From Demequina phytophila (GTDB lineage Bacteria > Actinomycetota > Actinomycetes > Actinomycetales > Demequinaceae), in contig NZ_BBLW01000001.1 of NCBI RefSeq assembly GCF_000971135.1, forward strand, positions 372,001 through 436,000: 64,000 nt of DNA. Reading direction: 5' to 3'. Shown here piece after piece: positions 36,449 to 45,880 of this stretch (position 1 is the first letter of the stretch; the number at the start of each line of letters is the position of its first letter). The notes under the pieces are model-generated. The model ran no database searches. It saw only the letters and a program-made list of their open reading frames with translations, and was not told the origin of the DNA. Made by a program: the position numbers and the translations under genes.

Positions 36449-37687
36449 ATGGTCACGTTTCTCCTCTCGCTCCTCAGCCTGATCGTCGGAGCCGCGCTCG
36501 GCGGCCTCATCGCGACCCGGCGCACGCAGTCCGCGGCTCGTCGCGACGCCGCCCGCCTCCGCGACGAGCGCGACACGCTGCGCCAGGAGTTCAGGGCGCT
36601 CAGCGGCGAGGCTCTGCGGGCCAGCCAGGCCCAGTTCCTCGACCTCGCGCAGGAGCGGCTCAAGCGCTCCGAGCAGGAGGCAGGGGCGGCGCTGCTGCGC
36701 CGCGAGCAGGCGATCAGGGCGATGGTGGACCCGCTCGCACGGACCTTGGAGACGATGCGCGAGCAGACGTCGCAGGCCGACCGCGCCCGGGCGGCGGGTC
36801 AGGCGGCGCTGGGAGAGCAGGTGCGTCAGATGCTCGAGGCCTCCGAGCGGGTGGGGCGCAAGGCCGACGACTTCGTCAACACGCTGAGGCGCTCCGACGT
36901 GCGCGGCAACTGGGGCGAGGTGCAGCTGCGGCGCGTGGTCGAGCTCGCGGGGATGCTCCCCCACGTCGACTTCACCGAGCAGGACGTGGTGCGCGACGGC
37001 GAGGGACGCAACCTGCGCCCCGACATGACCGTGCGGCTCGCGGGCGGCCGGACCATCGTGGTCGACTCGAAGGTCGCGCTGGTGGGCCTGCTCGAGGCGT
37101 TCGAGGCGGAGGATGAGGCGGTGCGCGCGGAGCGGCTGCAGGCCCACGCTCGGCATGTGCGGCGCCACATCGACGACCTCAGCTCCAAGCGGTACTGGGA
37201 CCAGTTCGCCTCGGCCCCGGAGTTCGTGGTGATGTTCGTGCCGTCGGAGGCCTTCTACCAGACCGCCGTCGAGCAGGACGCGTCGCTCCAGGAGTACGCG
37301 TACGGCAAGGGCGTGATGATCGCAACCCCCACCACGCTGGTCGCGATGCTGCGCACCGTGGCGCACGCGTGGAAGGAGGACGCGCTCGCACGTGACGCCC
37401 AGCAGGTCCTCGCACTGGGCAAGGAGCTCTACGACCGCCTGTCGACCATGGCGGGCCACCTTGCGAAGGTGGGCCGGTCGATCGACCAGGCGGGCAAGGC
37501 GTACAACGCGACGGTCGCCTCGCTCGAGTCGCGCGTGCTGGTGAGCGCCCGGAAGTTCGGGGAGATGCAGCACCTGCCCGCGGATCTGCCGGCCGTGGAG
37601 CAGGCGGAGACCGACATCAGGGTGCTCGCGGCACCCGAGCTCACCACGCCCGAGCTCAGCGCCGAGGCGTCACCCGCTTCCCCATAG
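36449..37687 (+). CDS. rmuC: DNA recombination protein RmuC
   Basis: 412-residue RmuC family protein that limits inversions at short repeats in E. coli. A membrane anchor (about 1-22) is followed by a long coiled coil (about 30-130). The nuclease-like domain contains VRGNWGEVQLRRVVELAGML, VRLAGGRTIVVDSKVAL (PD-(D/E)xK-like DSK), SSKRYWDQFASAPEFVVMFVPSEAFY and MIATPTTLVAMLRTVAHAWKED. A GTG two codons upstream (36443) is an alternative start. It runs towards ispH without a clear terminator. Confidence 0.92.
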   Translation: MVTFLLSLLSLIVGAALGGLIATRRTQSAARRDAARLRDERDTLRQEFRALSGEALRASQAQFLDLAQERLKRSEQEAGAALLRREQAIRAMVDPLARTLETMREQTSQADRARAAGQAALGEQVRQMLEASERVGRKADDFVNTLRRSDVRGNWGEVQLRRVVELAGMLPHVDFTEQDVVRDGEGRNLRPDMTVRLAGGRTIVVDSKVALVGLLEAFEAEDEAVRAERLQAHARHVRRHIDDLSSKRYWDQFASAPEFVVMFVPSEAFYQTAVEQDASLQEYAYGKGVMIATPTTLVAMLRTVAHAWKEDALARDAQQVLALGKELYDRLSTMAGHLAKVGRSIDQAGKAYNATVASLESRVLVSARKFGEMQHLPADLPAVEQAETDIRVLAAPELTTPELSAEASPASP

Positions 37688-37751
37688 GAATCCCAGACCT
37701 CGCGAAACCGTCAACCACTTCCCCATAGGAGGTGGAACGCCGGGACCGGGG

Positions 37752-38735
37752 TCAGGCGCGGACGGCGCGCTCGGCCTCCTTGGCCTTGAGGTCGGCGCGG
37801 ATCTCACGCGGCAGGGAGAACATGAGGTCCTCGGTCGCGGTGCGGACCTCCTCGACGGTCTCGTAGCCGCGGCCTGCGAGGTAGTCGAGCACGTCGCGCA
37901 CCAGGATCTCCGGCACCGAGGCGCCGGACGTGACGCCCACGGTCGTGACGCCGTCGAACCACTCCTCGCGGATCTCCGAGGCGCGATCCACGCGGTGCGA
38001 CGCGGTCGCGCCGGACTGCAGCGCCACCTCGACCAGCCGCACCGAGTTCGACGAGTTCGCCGAGCCCACCACGATCACCAGGTCGCACTCGGGGGCGAGC
38101 TTCTTGACCGCCACCTGGCGGTTCTGGGTGGCGTAGCAGATGTCGTCGCTCGGCGGATCCTGCAGCGCGGGGAAGCGCTCGCGCAACCGCCGCACGGTCT
38201 CCATGGTCTCGTCGACCGACAGCGTCGTCTGCGACAGCCACACCACGTTCTCGGGGTCCGGGACCTCGAGCCCGTCGACGTCCTCGGGCGAGTTCACGAC
38301 GATGGTGTGCTCGGGCGCCTCGCCGGCGGTCCCCTCGACCTCCTCGTGACCCGTGTGCCCGATCAGCAGGATGGTGCGCTCGTCGCGCGCGAAGCGGATG
38401 GCCTCCTTGTGCACCTTGGTCACCAGCGGGCACGTGGCGTCGATGGTGAGCAGGTTGCGCTGGTCGGCGGCCTCGCGCACCGCGGGCGAGACACCGTGCG
38501 CGGAGAACACCACGCGGGCGCCCTCGGGCACCTCATCGGTCTCCTCGACGAACACCGCGCCGCGCTCGCTCAGGGTCTCCACCACATACTTGTTGTGGAC
38601 GATCTCCTTGCGCACGTAGATGGGCGCGCCGTGGAGCTCGAGGGCCTTCTCGACCGCGATGACCGCGCGGTCCACGCCCGCGCAATAGCCTCGCGGCGCG
38701 GCCAGCAGGACGCGCTTGGTGGTGGTGTCGGGCAT
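37752..38735 (-). CDS. ispH: 4-hydroxy-3-methylbut-2-enyl diphosphate reductase
   Basis: Last enzyme of the MEP isoprenoid pathway, with a [4Fe-4S] cluster; 327 residues. The three cluster cysteines are in [22 protein letters not shown] and [12 protein letters not shown]. The catalytic Glu is in [11 protein letters not shown], and [14 protein letters not shown] binds the diphosphate. TAGGAT (plus-strand 38743-38748) lies 7 nt before the ATG at 38735, indicating a leaderless transcript. An ATG three codons upstream overlaps that box and is less likely. It is divergent from xseA. Confidence 0.95.
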   Translation of the reverse strand: MPDTTTKRVLLAAPRGYCAGVDRAVIAVEKALELHGAPIYVRKEIVHNKYVVETLSERGAVFVEETDEVPEGARVVFSAHGVSPAVREAADQRNLLTIDATCPLVTKVHKEAIRFARDERTILLIGHTGHEEVEGTAGEAPEHTIVVNSPEDVDGLEVPDPENVVWLSQTTLSVDETMETVRRLRERFPALQDPPSDDICYATQNRQVAVKKLAPECDLVIVVGSANSSNSVRLVEVALQSGATASHRVDRASEIREEWFDGVTTVGVTSGASVPEILVRDVLDYLAGRGYETVEEVRTATEDLMFSLPREIRADLKAKEAERAVRA

Positions 38736-38742
38736 GCCGTCC

Positions 38743-38748
38743 ATCCTA
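38743..38748 (-). promoter_or_regulatory. Leaderless -10 box of ispH
   Basis: TAGGAT on the minus strand, 7 nt before the ATG at 38735. It decides against the ATG three codons upstream. Confidence 0.5.
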
Positions 38749-38766
38749 CGTGGCAGGCTGGTCGCC

Positions 38767-40005
38767 GTGACCGAGACCCCCACGCCCCACTCGCTGCCCG
38801 CGACCGCCGGCGAGACCTCGGCCGAGCGTCCATGGCCGGTGCGCCACCTCTCCCCCAAGATCGGCGAGTTCGTGTCGCGGCTGCCCACGGTGTGGGTCGA
38901 GGGGCAGGTGCTCAACGTCAAGCGCTGGCGCCACCTGGTGTTCCTCACGCTCCGCGACACGGACGAGAACATGTCGATGTCCGCGACCATCCCGGCCCGG
39001 GAGGCGGAGGCGCTCGGCGTCGATCTTGTCGACGGTACCCGCGTGGTGCTGCACGCCAAGCCCGAGTGGTGGACCCGCTCCGGATCGCTCCAGCTGGGGG
39101 GCCGCGAGATCCGCCAGGTGGGGCTCGGCGACCTGCTCGCCCGCCTCGAGGCCCTCAAGGAGGCGCTCGCGGGCGAAGGTCTGTTCGACGTCGACCGGAA
39201 GGTGCCGCTCCCGTTCATCCCGCGCGTGGTGGGCCTGGTGTGCGCGACCCAGGGCGATGCGGAGCACGACGTGGTCGAGAACGCGACGCGCCGCTGGCCG
39301 GGCGTCACGTTCACGATCCGTCGGGTGACGGTGCAGGGTCCGCGCGCGGTGCCGGAGACCACCGCGGCGATTCGCGAGCTGGATGCGATGGAGGAGGTCG
39401 ACGTGATCGTGGTCGCGCGCGGCGGAGGCTCGTTCGAGGACCTGCTGCCGTTCAGCGACGAGGCGCTCGTGCGCGCCGCCGCGAACTGCGAGACGCCCCT
39501 CGTCAGCGCGATCGGCCACGAGAAGGACTCGCCCCTGCTGGACCTGGTGGCCGACTACCGGGCCTCGACGCCTACGGACGCCGGCAAGCGCATCGTCCCC
39601 GATGCGGCCGCGGAGACGCAGGGCATCGCCCGCTCCCGCGCGGCCATGGCCGGCGCCGTCGAACGGCTGGTCGCGCGCGAGTCCGCGGGACTCTCCGCCA
39701 TGAGGTCGCGGCCCGTCCTGGCACTCCCGCAGGCCATGCTCGCGCCCTACGCGGACGCCGTGGCGCGGCTGCGGGCCGGGTCGACGGCGGCGATGACCTG
39801 GCGCGTGGACCGCGCCGAAGCCGCGACCCGCGAGCTGACGGCCTCGCTGCGCGCGCTGAGCCCGCTCAGCACCCTCGAGCGCGGCTTCGCGGTGGTGCGG
39901 GATGCCTCCGGCGCCGTGGTCCGCGACGCGGCACAGGTCCGGAAGGGCGACGTCCTGCGGCTCAGGCTCGCCCGCGGCGAGGTCGAGGCGACCGCGCGCG
40001 GCTGA
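38767..40005 (+). CDS. xseA: Exodeoxyribonuclease VII large subunit
   Basis: 412 residues. The N-terminal OB-fold includes [21 protein letters not shown]. The nuclease core is [40 protein letters not shown] and [31 protein letters not shown]-terminal coiled coil and the tail [10 protein letters not shown] complete it. With XseB it degrades single-stranded DNA. The GTG at 38767 is the plausible start. xseB follows 820 bp later, interrupted by a convergent gene. The gene ends before a large inverted repeat. Confidence 0.94.
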   Translation: MTETPTPHSLPATAGETSAERPWPVRHLSPKIGEFVSRLPTVWVEGQVLNVKRWRHLVFLTLRDTDENMSMSATIPAREAEALGVDLVDGTRVVLHAKPEWWTRSGSLQLGGREIRQVGLGDLLARLEALKEALAGEGLFDVDRKVPLPFIPRVVGLVCATQGDAEHDVVENATRRWPGVTFTIRRVTVQGPRAVPETTAAIRELDAMEEVDVIVVARGGGSFEDLLPFSDEALVRAAANCETPLVSAIGHEKDSPLLDLVADYRASTPTDAGKRIVPDAAAETQGIARSRAAMAGAVERLVARESAGLSAMRSRPVLALPQAMLAPYADAVARLRAGSTAAMTWRVDRAEAATRELTASLRALSPLSTLERGFAVVRDASGAVVRDAAQVRKGDVLRLRLARGEVEATARG

Positions 40006-40026
40006 CCCGCGTGCGCCCCGGCCCCT

Positions 40027-40124
40027 GGACACTCCGAACGGATCTCGCCACGACACGCGGTCGCGAAGGCCCCTCAACCCCGCGACACGCGTGCAGACCC
40101 GGACGAGCTCCGTTCGGAGTGTCC
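40027..40124. repeat. Large inverted repeat between convergent genes
   Basis: GGACACTCCGAACGGA (40027-40042) and TCCGTTCGGAGTGTCC (40109-40124) are perfect 16-bp arms around 66 nt, which itself contains GACACGCG twice. It lies between xseA and the repeat-protein gene. It may be a bidirectional terminator or a small structured element. Confidence 0.7.
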
Positions 40125-40132
40125 GGGGGAGC

Positions 40133-40705
40133 TCAGCGCTTGGCGCCCAGCAGCACGTCCAGCGCGTCCGCGCGAGCGGCGGACGTGGTGGGCGCCGGCG
40201 CCTCGCGGCGCGCCGGCCCGGCCTCGACGGTCGCGAACGTGGGCACCACCAGCTCGGGCACCGCGGGAGCGACCTCCGGGGCGGCGGTCGCGGGCACCCA
40301 CGTGCCCGCCTTCACCGCCGCCGCGCGGGCGCGCGCGGCCTTCGCGTACTCCTTGTGGAGGTGGCGGCCGAGCTTCGCGATGAGCGACTCGGGAACGGCC
40401 GGGTTGTCGATCAGCGCGTAGACCACGTCGACGTTCTTGTCCTTGGCGAGGTCCTCGCGCAGCTCGATGGGGATCGACTCGCGGCGGTTGCGGGCGAGCG
40501 CGATGCGGACGTCGGCGGACGCGTCCTCGGCGAGTCGCAGGAGCGTCATGAGCGGCGTGCCGGCGTGCTCGGCCACCGCCGCGCGGACCTTCACCTCGGG
40601 CGACCGGGACAGCGTCGCCAGCTCCCCGTCCGTGATGCCCGCCGTGATCATCTGCTGCGCGCTCTTGCGTGCGGTCTGGGGTGCGCTGGTGCTGTCGCTG
40701 AACAT
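40133..40705 (-). CDS. HEAT-like/variant leucine-rich repeat protein
   Basis: 190 residues with two or three helical repeats at about 25-115: LATLSRSPEVKVRAAVAEHAGTPLMTLLRLAEDASADVRIALARN, then IPIELREDLAKDKNVDVVYALIDNPAVPESLIAKL. The 'SPEVKVRAAVA' and 'ADVRIALARN' pattern is the variant HEAT/LRV type used for protein interaction. The C-terminal 70 residues are Ala/Pro-rich. The function is unknown. The ATG at 40705 has a GAGGTGG ribosome site, which decides against the longer frame. Confidence 0.6.
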   Translation of the reverse strand: MFSDSTSAPQTARKSAQQMITAGITDGELATLSRSPEVKVRAAVAEHAGTPLMTLLRLAEDASADVRIALARNRRESIPIELREDLAKDKNVDVVYALIDNPAVPESLIAKLGRHLHKEYAKAARARAAAVKAGTWVPATAAPEVAPAVPELVVPTFATVEAGPARREAPAPTTSAARADALDVLLGAKR

Positions 40706-40824
40706 GTCCACCTCATCGTGTCGTCCGGGTCGTGCCTCATGGGAGGGGTCAGGCACCCCGTTATGACGCTGTTCTCGGCAGAACGGGCACGGGGCTTGAG
40801 CGCGCCGCGGGTACGGTAGCCGTC

Positions 40825-41076
40825 ATGAGCGATGCCGCACCCCTCGATGCCCCGGTGGAGTCCCTCACCTACGAGGACGCCCGCGACCAGCTCATCGCGA
40901 TCGTCGCGAGGCTCGAGGCGGGCAGCGCGACGCTCGACGAGTCGCTAGGCCTGTGGGAGCGCGGCGAGGCCCTCGCCGCCCGCTGCCAGGCGCTGCTCGA
41001 CGGGGCCCGCGAGCGCATCGACGCCGCGCAGGGCGACGGTGACGCCATCGACGCGGCCGAGGAGCTCGACGCATGA
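40825..41076 (+). CDS. xseB: Exodeoxyribonuclease VII small subunit
   Basis: 83 residues. The helical hairpin is LTYEDARDQLIAIVARLEAGSATLDESLGLWERGEALAARCQALL, the XseB signature. TACGGT (40812-40817) is 7 nt before the ATG, a leaderless-type promoter. The stop overlaps the next gene's start by 4 bp (ATGA, 41073-41076). Confidence 0.93.
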   Translation: MSDAAPLDAPVESLTYEDARDQLIAIVARLEAGSATLDESLGLWERGEALAARCQALLDGARERIDAAQGDGDAIDAAEELDA

Positions 41077-41993
41077 CCGGCCACGTCCTCGTGGTCGGCG
41101 AGACCCTGGTCGACGTGGTCATGGGCCCCGACGGCACGGCGGCCCACCCGGGCGGCTCGCCCGCCAACGTGGCCCTGGGCCTGGCGCGGCTCGGGCGCTC
41201 GGTCGACCTCCTCACCCGCCTGGGTCAGGACGCGAACGGCGCGCTGTGCGCCGAGCACCTGCAGGCCAGCGGCGTGCAGATCGTTCCCGGCTCCGCCGGC
41301 GCGCACGCGACCTCGGTGGCCACCGCGACGCTCGACGCGAGCGGCGCCGCCACCTACGACTTCGACATCGCGTGGGACGTCTCGACGAGCGCGCGCCTGC
41401 GCAACGCCCCGCTCGCCGTGCACACCGGCTCGATCGCCGCCGTGATGGAGCCCGGCGCGGCCACCGTCCACAAGATCGTGAGCGCGCTGCGCTACACCTC
41501 CACCGTCACGTACGACCCGAACGTGCGACCCTCCCTCATGGGGTCCCCCGACGAGGCACGTCCCGCGATCGCCCGCATGGTCGCCCTCGCGGACGTGGTG
41601 AAGGCATCCGACGAGGACCTCGCGTGGCTCTTCCCGGACAGCACGGCGGACGATGCGGCGCGCGAGTGGTCGCACGCGGGTCCCGCCATGGTGGTGGTCA
41701 CCCGGGGCGGCGACGGCGCGACGGCGTTCCTGCACGACGGCCGCGAGATCACCGTCAAGGCGCCCGCAGTCGAGGTCGCCGACACCGTGGGTGCGGGCGA
41801 CTCGTTCATGGGCGGGCTCATCGACGGCCTGTGGGAGGCGGGCCTGCTGGGCCGCGACCGCCGCGCCGCGCTCCGTGCGATCGACGACGCCGAGGTGGGC
41901 CTCATCCTCCGCCGCTGCACCCGGATCGCCGCGATCACCGTATCCCGGGCCGGCGCGAACCCGCCCACGCGTGAGGAGCTCGACGCGGACTGA
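41073..41993 (+). CDS. PfkB family carbohydrate kinase
   Basis: 306-residue ribokinase-fold sugar kinase. The N-terminal [10 protein letters not shown] is present, with substrate motif [17 protein letters not shown] (about 27-43) and anion-hole signature [19 protein letters not shown] (about 239-257) containing the catalytic Asp. Fructokinase-like, but the substrate cannot be fixed. Translationally coupled to xseB, an odd pairing that looks organisational rather than functional. Confidence 0.9.
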   Translation: MTGHVLVVGETLVDVVMGPDGTAAHPGGSPANVALGLARLGRSVDLLTRLGQDANGALCAEHLQASGVQIVPGSAGAHATSVATATLDASGAATYDFDIAWDVSTSARLRNAPLAVHTGSIAAVMEPGAATVHKIVSALRYTSTVTYDPNVRPSLMGSPDEARPAIARMVALADVVKASDEDLAWLFPDSTADDAAREWSHAGPAMVVVTRGGDGATAFLHDGREITVKAPAVEVADTVGAGDSFMGGLIDGLWEAGLLGRDRRAALRAIDDAEVGLILRRCTRIAAITVSRAGANPPTREELDAD

Positions 41994-42037
41994 ACGTCCG
42001 CGCGGACGCGACCGCCGCATCGTCCCGCGGCAATCGT

Positions 42038-42051
42038 GTGCGATGTCGCAC
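42038..42051. promoter_or_regulatory. Palindrome upstream of fumC
   Basis: GTGCGA-TG-TCGCAC, perfect 6-bp arms, 44 bp before the fumC ATG. Possible operator. Confidence 0.4.
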
Positions 42052-42094
42052 GCGAGGGACGAAGGGCCCGTCGGGGCGTGCCAGACTGGGCGCC

Positions 42095-43483
42095 ATGACA
42101 ACGGAGTTCCGCATCGAGCACGACACCATGGGCGAGGTCCGCGTCCCCGCCGACGCCCTCTACCGCGCGCAGACCCAGCGCGCCGTCGAGAACTTCCCCA
42201 TCTCGGGCATCACGCTCGAGCGGCGCCACATCGAGGCGCTCGCCCGCGTGAAGAAGGCCGCGGCCCGCGCGAACGCGGAGCTCGGGGTGCTCGAGCAGGA
42301 CATCGCCGACGCGATCGTCGCCGCCGCGGACCAGGTGGCGGGCGGCACGCACGACTCCCACTTCCCCGTCGATGTGTTCCAGACCGGGTCCGGCACGTCC
42401 TCGAACATGAACACGAACGAGGTCATCGCGACGCTGGCGACGCGGGCGCTCGGCCGCGAGGTGCACCCCAACGACCACGTCAACGCCTCGCAGTCGTCGA
42501 ACGACGTGTTCCCCACGTCGGTGCACGTCGCCGCAACGTCCTCCCTGGTGGGCGACCTGATCCCGGCGCTCGAGCACCTGGCGGTCGCGCTCCAGGCGAA
42601 GGCGGAGGAGTTCGCGGACGTCTACAAGTCGGGCCGCACGCACCTCATGGACGCGACGCCGGTGACGCTGGGCCAGGAGTTCTCGGGCTACGCCGCCGCC
42701 GTCCGCTACGGCGTCGAGCGCCTGCTGGTCGCGCTGCCCCGCGTCGCGGAGGTCCCGCTCGGCGGCACCGCGGTGGGCACCGGCATCAACACGCCCGCGG
42801 GCTTCCCGCAGCGCGTCATCGCGCTGCTCGCGGAGGACACCGGGCTGCCCATCACCGAGGCGCGCAACCACTTCGAGGCGCAGTCCGCACGCGACGGCCT
42901 GGTCGAGGTCTCCGGTGCGCTGCGCACCATCGCGGTGTCGCTCACCAAGATCTGCAACGACCTGCGCTGGATGGGCTCCGGCCCCAACACCGGCCTGGGC
43001 GAGATCGCGCTGCCCGACCTCCAGCCGGGCTCCTCGATCATGCCCGGCAAGGTCAACCCCGTGGTCCCCGAGGCCGTCCTCATGGTCTGCGCCCGGGTGG
43101 TCGGGAACGATGCGACGGTCGCCTGGGCCGGCGCGTCCGGGGCCTTCGAGCTCAACGTGCAGATCCCGGTGATGGCGCTCGGTGTCCTCGAGTCCACCCG
43201 CCTGCTCGCGAACGCGTCGCGCGTGCTGGCCGACCGGACCGTCTCCGGGATCGTCGCGAACGTGGAGCGCGCGCGCTTCCTCGCCGAGGCCTCGCCGTCG
43301 ATCGTCACGCCCCTCAACCGGGTCATCGGCTACGAGAACGCCGCCGCGATCGCGAAGCACGCCGTGAAGAAGGGCCTGACGGTGCGCGAGGCGACCGTCG
43401 ACCTCGGCTTCGTGGAGCGCGGCGAGATCACGGAGGAGCAGCTCGACGCGCTGCTCGACGTCACCACGATGGTCGGGCGCTGA
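42095..43483 (+). CDS. fumC: Fumarate hydratase, class II
   Basis: 462-residue iron-independent fumarase of the TCA cycle, member of the aspartase/fumarase superfamily. Conserved regions are [49 protein letters not shown], and the signature [12 protein letters not shown] with the mobile catalytic Ser loop. The C-terminal domain is intact. It is followed by a promoter and the ndh gene in the same direction. Confidence 0.95.
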   Translation: MTTEFRIEHDTMGEVRVPADALYRAQTQRAVENFPISGITLERRHIEALARVKKAAARANAELGVLEQDIADAIVAAADQVAGGTHDSHFPVDVFQTGSGTSSNMNTNEVIATLATRALGREVHPNDHVNASQSSNDVFPTSVHVAATSSLVGDLIPALEHLAVALQAKAEEFADVYKSGRTHLMDATPVTLGQEFSGYAAAVRYGVERLLVALPRVAEVPLGGTAVGTGINTPAGFPQRVIALLAEDTGLPITEARNHFEAQSARDGLVEVSGALRTIAVSLTKICNDLRWMGSGPNTGLGEIALPDLQPGSSIMPGKVNPVVPEAVLMVCARVVGNDATVAWAGASGAFELNVQIPVMALGVLESTRLLANASRVLADRTVSGIVANVERARFLAEASPSIVTPLNRVIGYENAAAIAKHAVKKGLTVREATVDLGFVERGEITEEQLDALLDVTTMVGR

Positions 43484-43512
43484 GAGCGGCGCTGTCGGCG
43501 GCGAGGATCCGC

Positions 43513-43542
43513 CGCTGACCGGTTGGCGGGCCATCGCGTAGA
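43513..43542 (+). promoter_or_regulatory. ndh promoter
   Basis: CTGACC (43513-43518), 18-bp spacer, TAGAAT (43537-43542), giving a leader of about 85 nt before the ndh ATG. Confidence 0.6.
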
Positions 43543-43632
43543 ATTCTGGCGTTCACGATCGCACCGCCGCGGGCAGGCGGGCGCGGGAACAGCGTCCGGC
43601 CACCCGGGGTTCCCCTCCCTGGAGGTGTCCTC

Positions 43633-44946
43633 ATGTCACGCACCCGAGTCCTCATCCTTGGTGGAGGCTACGTAGGCCTCTACACCGCGCTCACACTGCT
43701 GCGGAAGGCACCGGACAAGGTCGACATCACCGTGCTCGACCGTCGCCCGTACATGACGTACGCGCCGTTCCTGCCCGAGGTGGGCGCCGGATCGATCGAG
43801 CCGCGTCACGCCGTGGTGCCGCTGCGCCGCGAGCTCGACGGCGCACGCATCCTCCAGGGCAAGGTCGAGCGGATCGACCACGCGAGCCGCACCGTCGAGG
43901 CGACCACGGACCTGGGCGAGGTGTTCGCGGTCGAGTACGACGAGATCGTGATCGCGCTCGGCGCGGTGTCCCGCACCCTGCCCGTCCCGGGCCTCGCCGA
44001 GTTCGGCATCGGATTCAAGTACGTCGAGGAGGCGATCAGCCTGCGCAACCGCGTGCTGGGCCGCATCGCCCGCGCCGCGACCACCGAGGACGAGGACCTG
44101 CGCCGCAAGCTGCTCACGTTCGTGTTCGTGGGCGGCGGCTTCGCCGGCGTCGAGGCGTTCGCGGAGACCGAGGACATGGCCAAGGCGGCGCTGCGCTACT
44201 ACCCCGAGCTGTCGCGCGACGACCTCAACTTCGTCATGGTCGAGGCGATGAACCGGATCCTCCCGGAGATGGGCCCCGACATGGGCGCGTACACGGTCGA
44301 GGAGCTCGAGCGCCGCGGCATGCGCGTGCTGCTGGAGACGCGCCTCGAGAGCTGCGTCGACGGGCACATCGTGCTGTCCAACGGCGAGGCCTTCGAGGCC
44401 GACACCCTGGTGTGGACCGCCGGGGTGAAGCCCTCCCCCGTCATCCAGTCCTCCGACCTGCCGCTGGGCCCGCGCGGCCACGTCAACACCGCGGCCACGC
44501 TTCAGGTCATCGACGAGCACGGCGTACCCGTGCGCGGCGCATGGGCCGCGGGCGACTGCGCACAGGTGCCCAACCTGGTCGAGGACGAGGGCGACTGGTG
44601 CGCCCCGTCCGCGCAGCACGCGGTGCGCCAGGCCAAGCACCTGGGCCGCAACCTCGCCGCGTACCTCAACGGCGAGCCGCTCACCCAGTACAAGCACAAG
44701 CACCTGGGCGTGGTCGCGTCGCTGGGCCTCAACAAGGGCGTCGCCACCACCATGGGCTTCAAGCTGCGTGGCTGGCCTGCGTGGGTGATGCACCGCACGT
44801 ACCACCTGCTCGCGATCCCGACCTTCAACCGCAAGGCGCGCGTGGCGCTCGACTGGACCACCGCGCTGCTGTTCCGCCGCGACCTGGTCTCGATGGGCCG
44901 CATCCACGAGCCGCGCCGCGCCTTCGAGGAGGCCGCGCGCAGCTAG
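43633..44946 (+). CDS. ndh: Type II NADH dehydrogenase
   Basis: Single-subunit, non-proton-pumping NADH:quinone oxidoreductase of 437 residues. The FAD site is VLILGGGYVGLYTAL at the N-terminus and the NAD site VFVGGGFAGVEAFAE (about 160-174). The NDH-2 segment AWAAGDCAQVPN and the quinone-site region (APSAQHAVRQAKHLGRN) are present. The C-terminal amphipathic membrane anchor is WTTALLFRRDLVSMG. It has a strong ribosome site (GGAGG) and passes electrons to menaquinone. It ends before an inverted-repeat element and a terminator. Confidence 0.92.
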   Translation: MSRTRVLILGGGYVGLYTALTLLRKAPDKVDITVLDRRPYMTYAPFLPEVGAGSIEPRHAVVPLRRELDGARILQGKVERIDHASRTVEATTDLGEVFAVEYDEIVIALGAVSRTLPVPGLAEFGIGFKYVEEAISLRNRVLGRIARAATTEDEDLRRKLLTFVFVGGGFAGVEAFAETEDMAKAALRYYPELSRDDLNFVMVEAMNRILPEMGPDMGAYTVEELERRGMRVLLETRLESCVDGHIVLSNGEAFEADTLVWTAGVKPSPVIQSSDLPLGPRGHVNTAATLQVIDEHGVPVRGAWAAGDCAQVPNLVEDEGDWCAPSAQHAVRQAKHLGRNLAAYLNGEPLTQYKHKHLGVVASLGLNKGVATTMGFKLRGWPAWVMHRTYHLLAIPTFNRKARVALDWTTALLFRRDLVSMGRIHEPRRAFEEAARS

Positions 44947-44978
44947 CGCCCGGCGACCGCCAACACCCCGGGCGCTCA

Positions 44979-45068
44979 TCCACACGGGCGACCCGCGCAT
45001 CGTCCCCCTCCGGTCATCCTGGGGCGAGATCGGCGCCTGCTGGTGGATCACTGCCATATCCGTGTGGA
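44979..45068. repeat. Inverted-repeat element, copy 2
   Basis: TCCACACGG (44979-44987) and CCGTGTGGA (45060-45068) enclose 72 nt carrying a GACGATGC repeat. A similar arrangement with a 73-nt interior occurs at 57291-57393. Confidence 0.55.
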
Positions 45069-45104
45069 GGAGCGTCCCCACGGCGGGCTGCCGGGGACAG
45101 CGAA

Positions 45105-45135
45105 GGGCCCGGGGAGATCCACCCTCCCCGGGCCC
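45105..45135. terminator. Bidirectional terminator after ndh
   Basis: GGGCCCGGGGAG-ATCCACC-CTCCCCGGGCCC, a perfect 12-bp stem followed by TTCT, between convergent genes. Confidence 0.88.
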
Positions 45136-45179
45136 TTCTGTTCGTCCTCGGCGACCGTCCCAGTGCCGCGAGCACGTCT

Positions 45180-45659
45180 CTAGGCCGCGGCGACCTCGCG
45201 GCACAGCTCCTCGACCAGGCAGGCGGCCTGCGCGTCGCGCGCGGCGGCCTCGACGCCGTCCTCGTCGAGCTCGGGCGACATCACCTGGACCACGCTCACG
45301 TCGAGCAGCAGGTCCTCGCGCACCACGGCGTGGGCCGCGTCGGGCCAGGCGGCGCGCTGCTGCAGCGTCTCCGCGGTCTCCCGCGCGCTCAGCCGCGTCG
45401 CGAAGTAGCGGACGCCGTCGAGGGTGAGCATCCCGCCCTCGTACCGGGCGCCCTCGAACGCGACCGAGTCGACCTGCGGCTCGCAGCCGTCGACCCACGC
45501 GGCCATGAGGCGACGGAAGCCGTCGATGCACATCGCGCCGTCCGGGTGCTCGCCGATCACCACGTCGGACCCGTGCGACGTTCCGAGGCGGACCTGGGCC
45601 TGCGGGGCGGCCGCGGCGATCGCGGCGACGTCGGTGAGGGCCTCGCGGGTGAGCGTCAT
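45180..45659 (-). CDS. Hypothetical protein
   Basis: 159 residues, soluble, starting MTLTREALTDVAAIAAAAPQ. The segments VRLGTSHGSDVVIGEHPDGA and DSVAFEGARYEGGMLTLDGVRYFATRLSARET suggest a small alpha/beta fold, but no family is recognised. It has its own promoter (TTGCGT-N18-TACAGT on the minus strand, 45735-45740 and 45711-45716) overlapped by a perfect palindrome. It therefore appears to be specifically regulated, and it stands alone between terminators. Confidence 0.6.
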   Translation of the reverse strand: MTLTREALTDVAAIAAAAPQAQVRLGTSHGSDVVIGEHPDGAMCIDGFRRLMAAWVDGCEPQVDSVAFEGARYEGGMLTLDGVRYFATRLSARETAETLQQRAAWPDAAHAVVREDLLLDVSVVQVMSPELDEDGVEAAARDAQAACLVEELCREVAAA

Positions 45660-45732
45660 GCGGCGGCTCCAGACGGCATCGTGGGCGGCCCTGCGCCGCC
45701 CGGTGCGCCCACTGTAGACGGACCGCGGCGAT

Positions 45733-45756
45733 TAACGCAACATTGAAGTTGCGTTA
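45733..45756. promoter_or_regulatory. Perfect 9-bp-arm palindrome over a promoter
   Basis: TAACGCAAC-ATTGAA-GTTGCGTTA. It overlaps the -35 hexamer of the 159-residue gene, so it probably binds a repressor. The right arm (GTTGCGTTA) recurs alone near 57108, upstream of the PhoH gene. Confidence 0.75.
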
Positions 45757-45880
45757 TCTCCCGCTCGCCGGAGATTCGCTGCGCACGGTCTGAGCGGCGA
45801 CACGCCGCCGCCCGGAGACGATGCGCGGGTCGCCCCTGCGTGTCGGCCGTCAGACCGTGCTGAGCGAACTCGCGCGGGGT

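Noticed and set aside
41492-45531. Long minus-strand frames opposite fumC and ndh
   Set aside because: Shadow frames with biased composition. fumC and ndh carry full family signatures.
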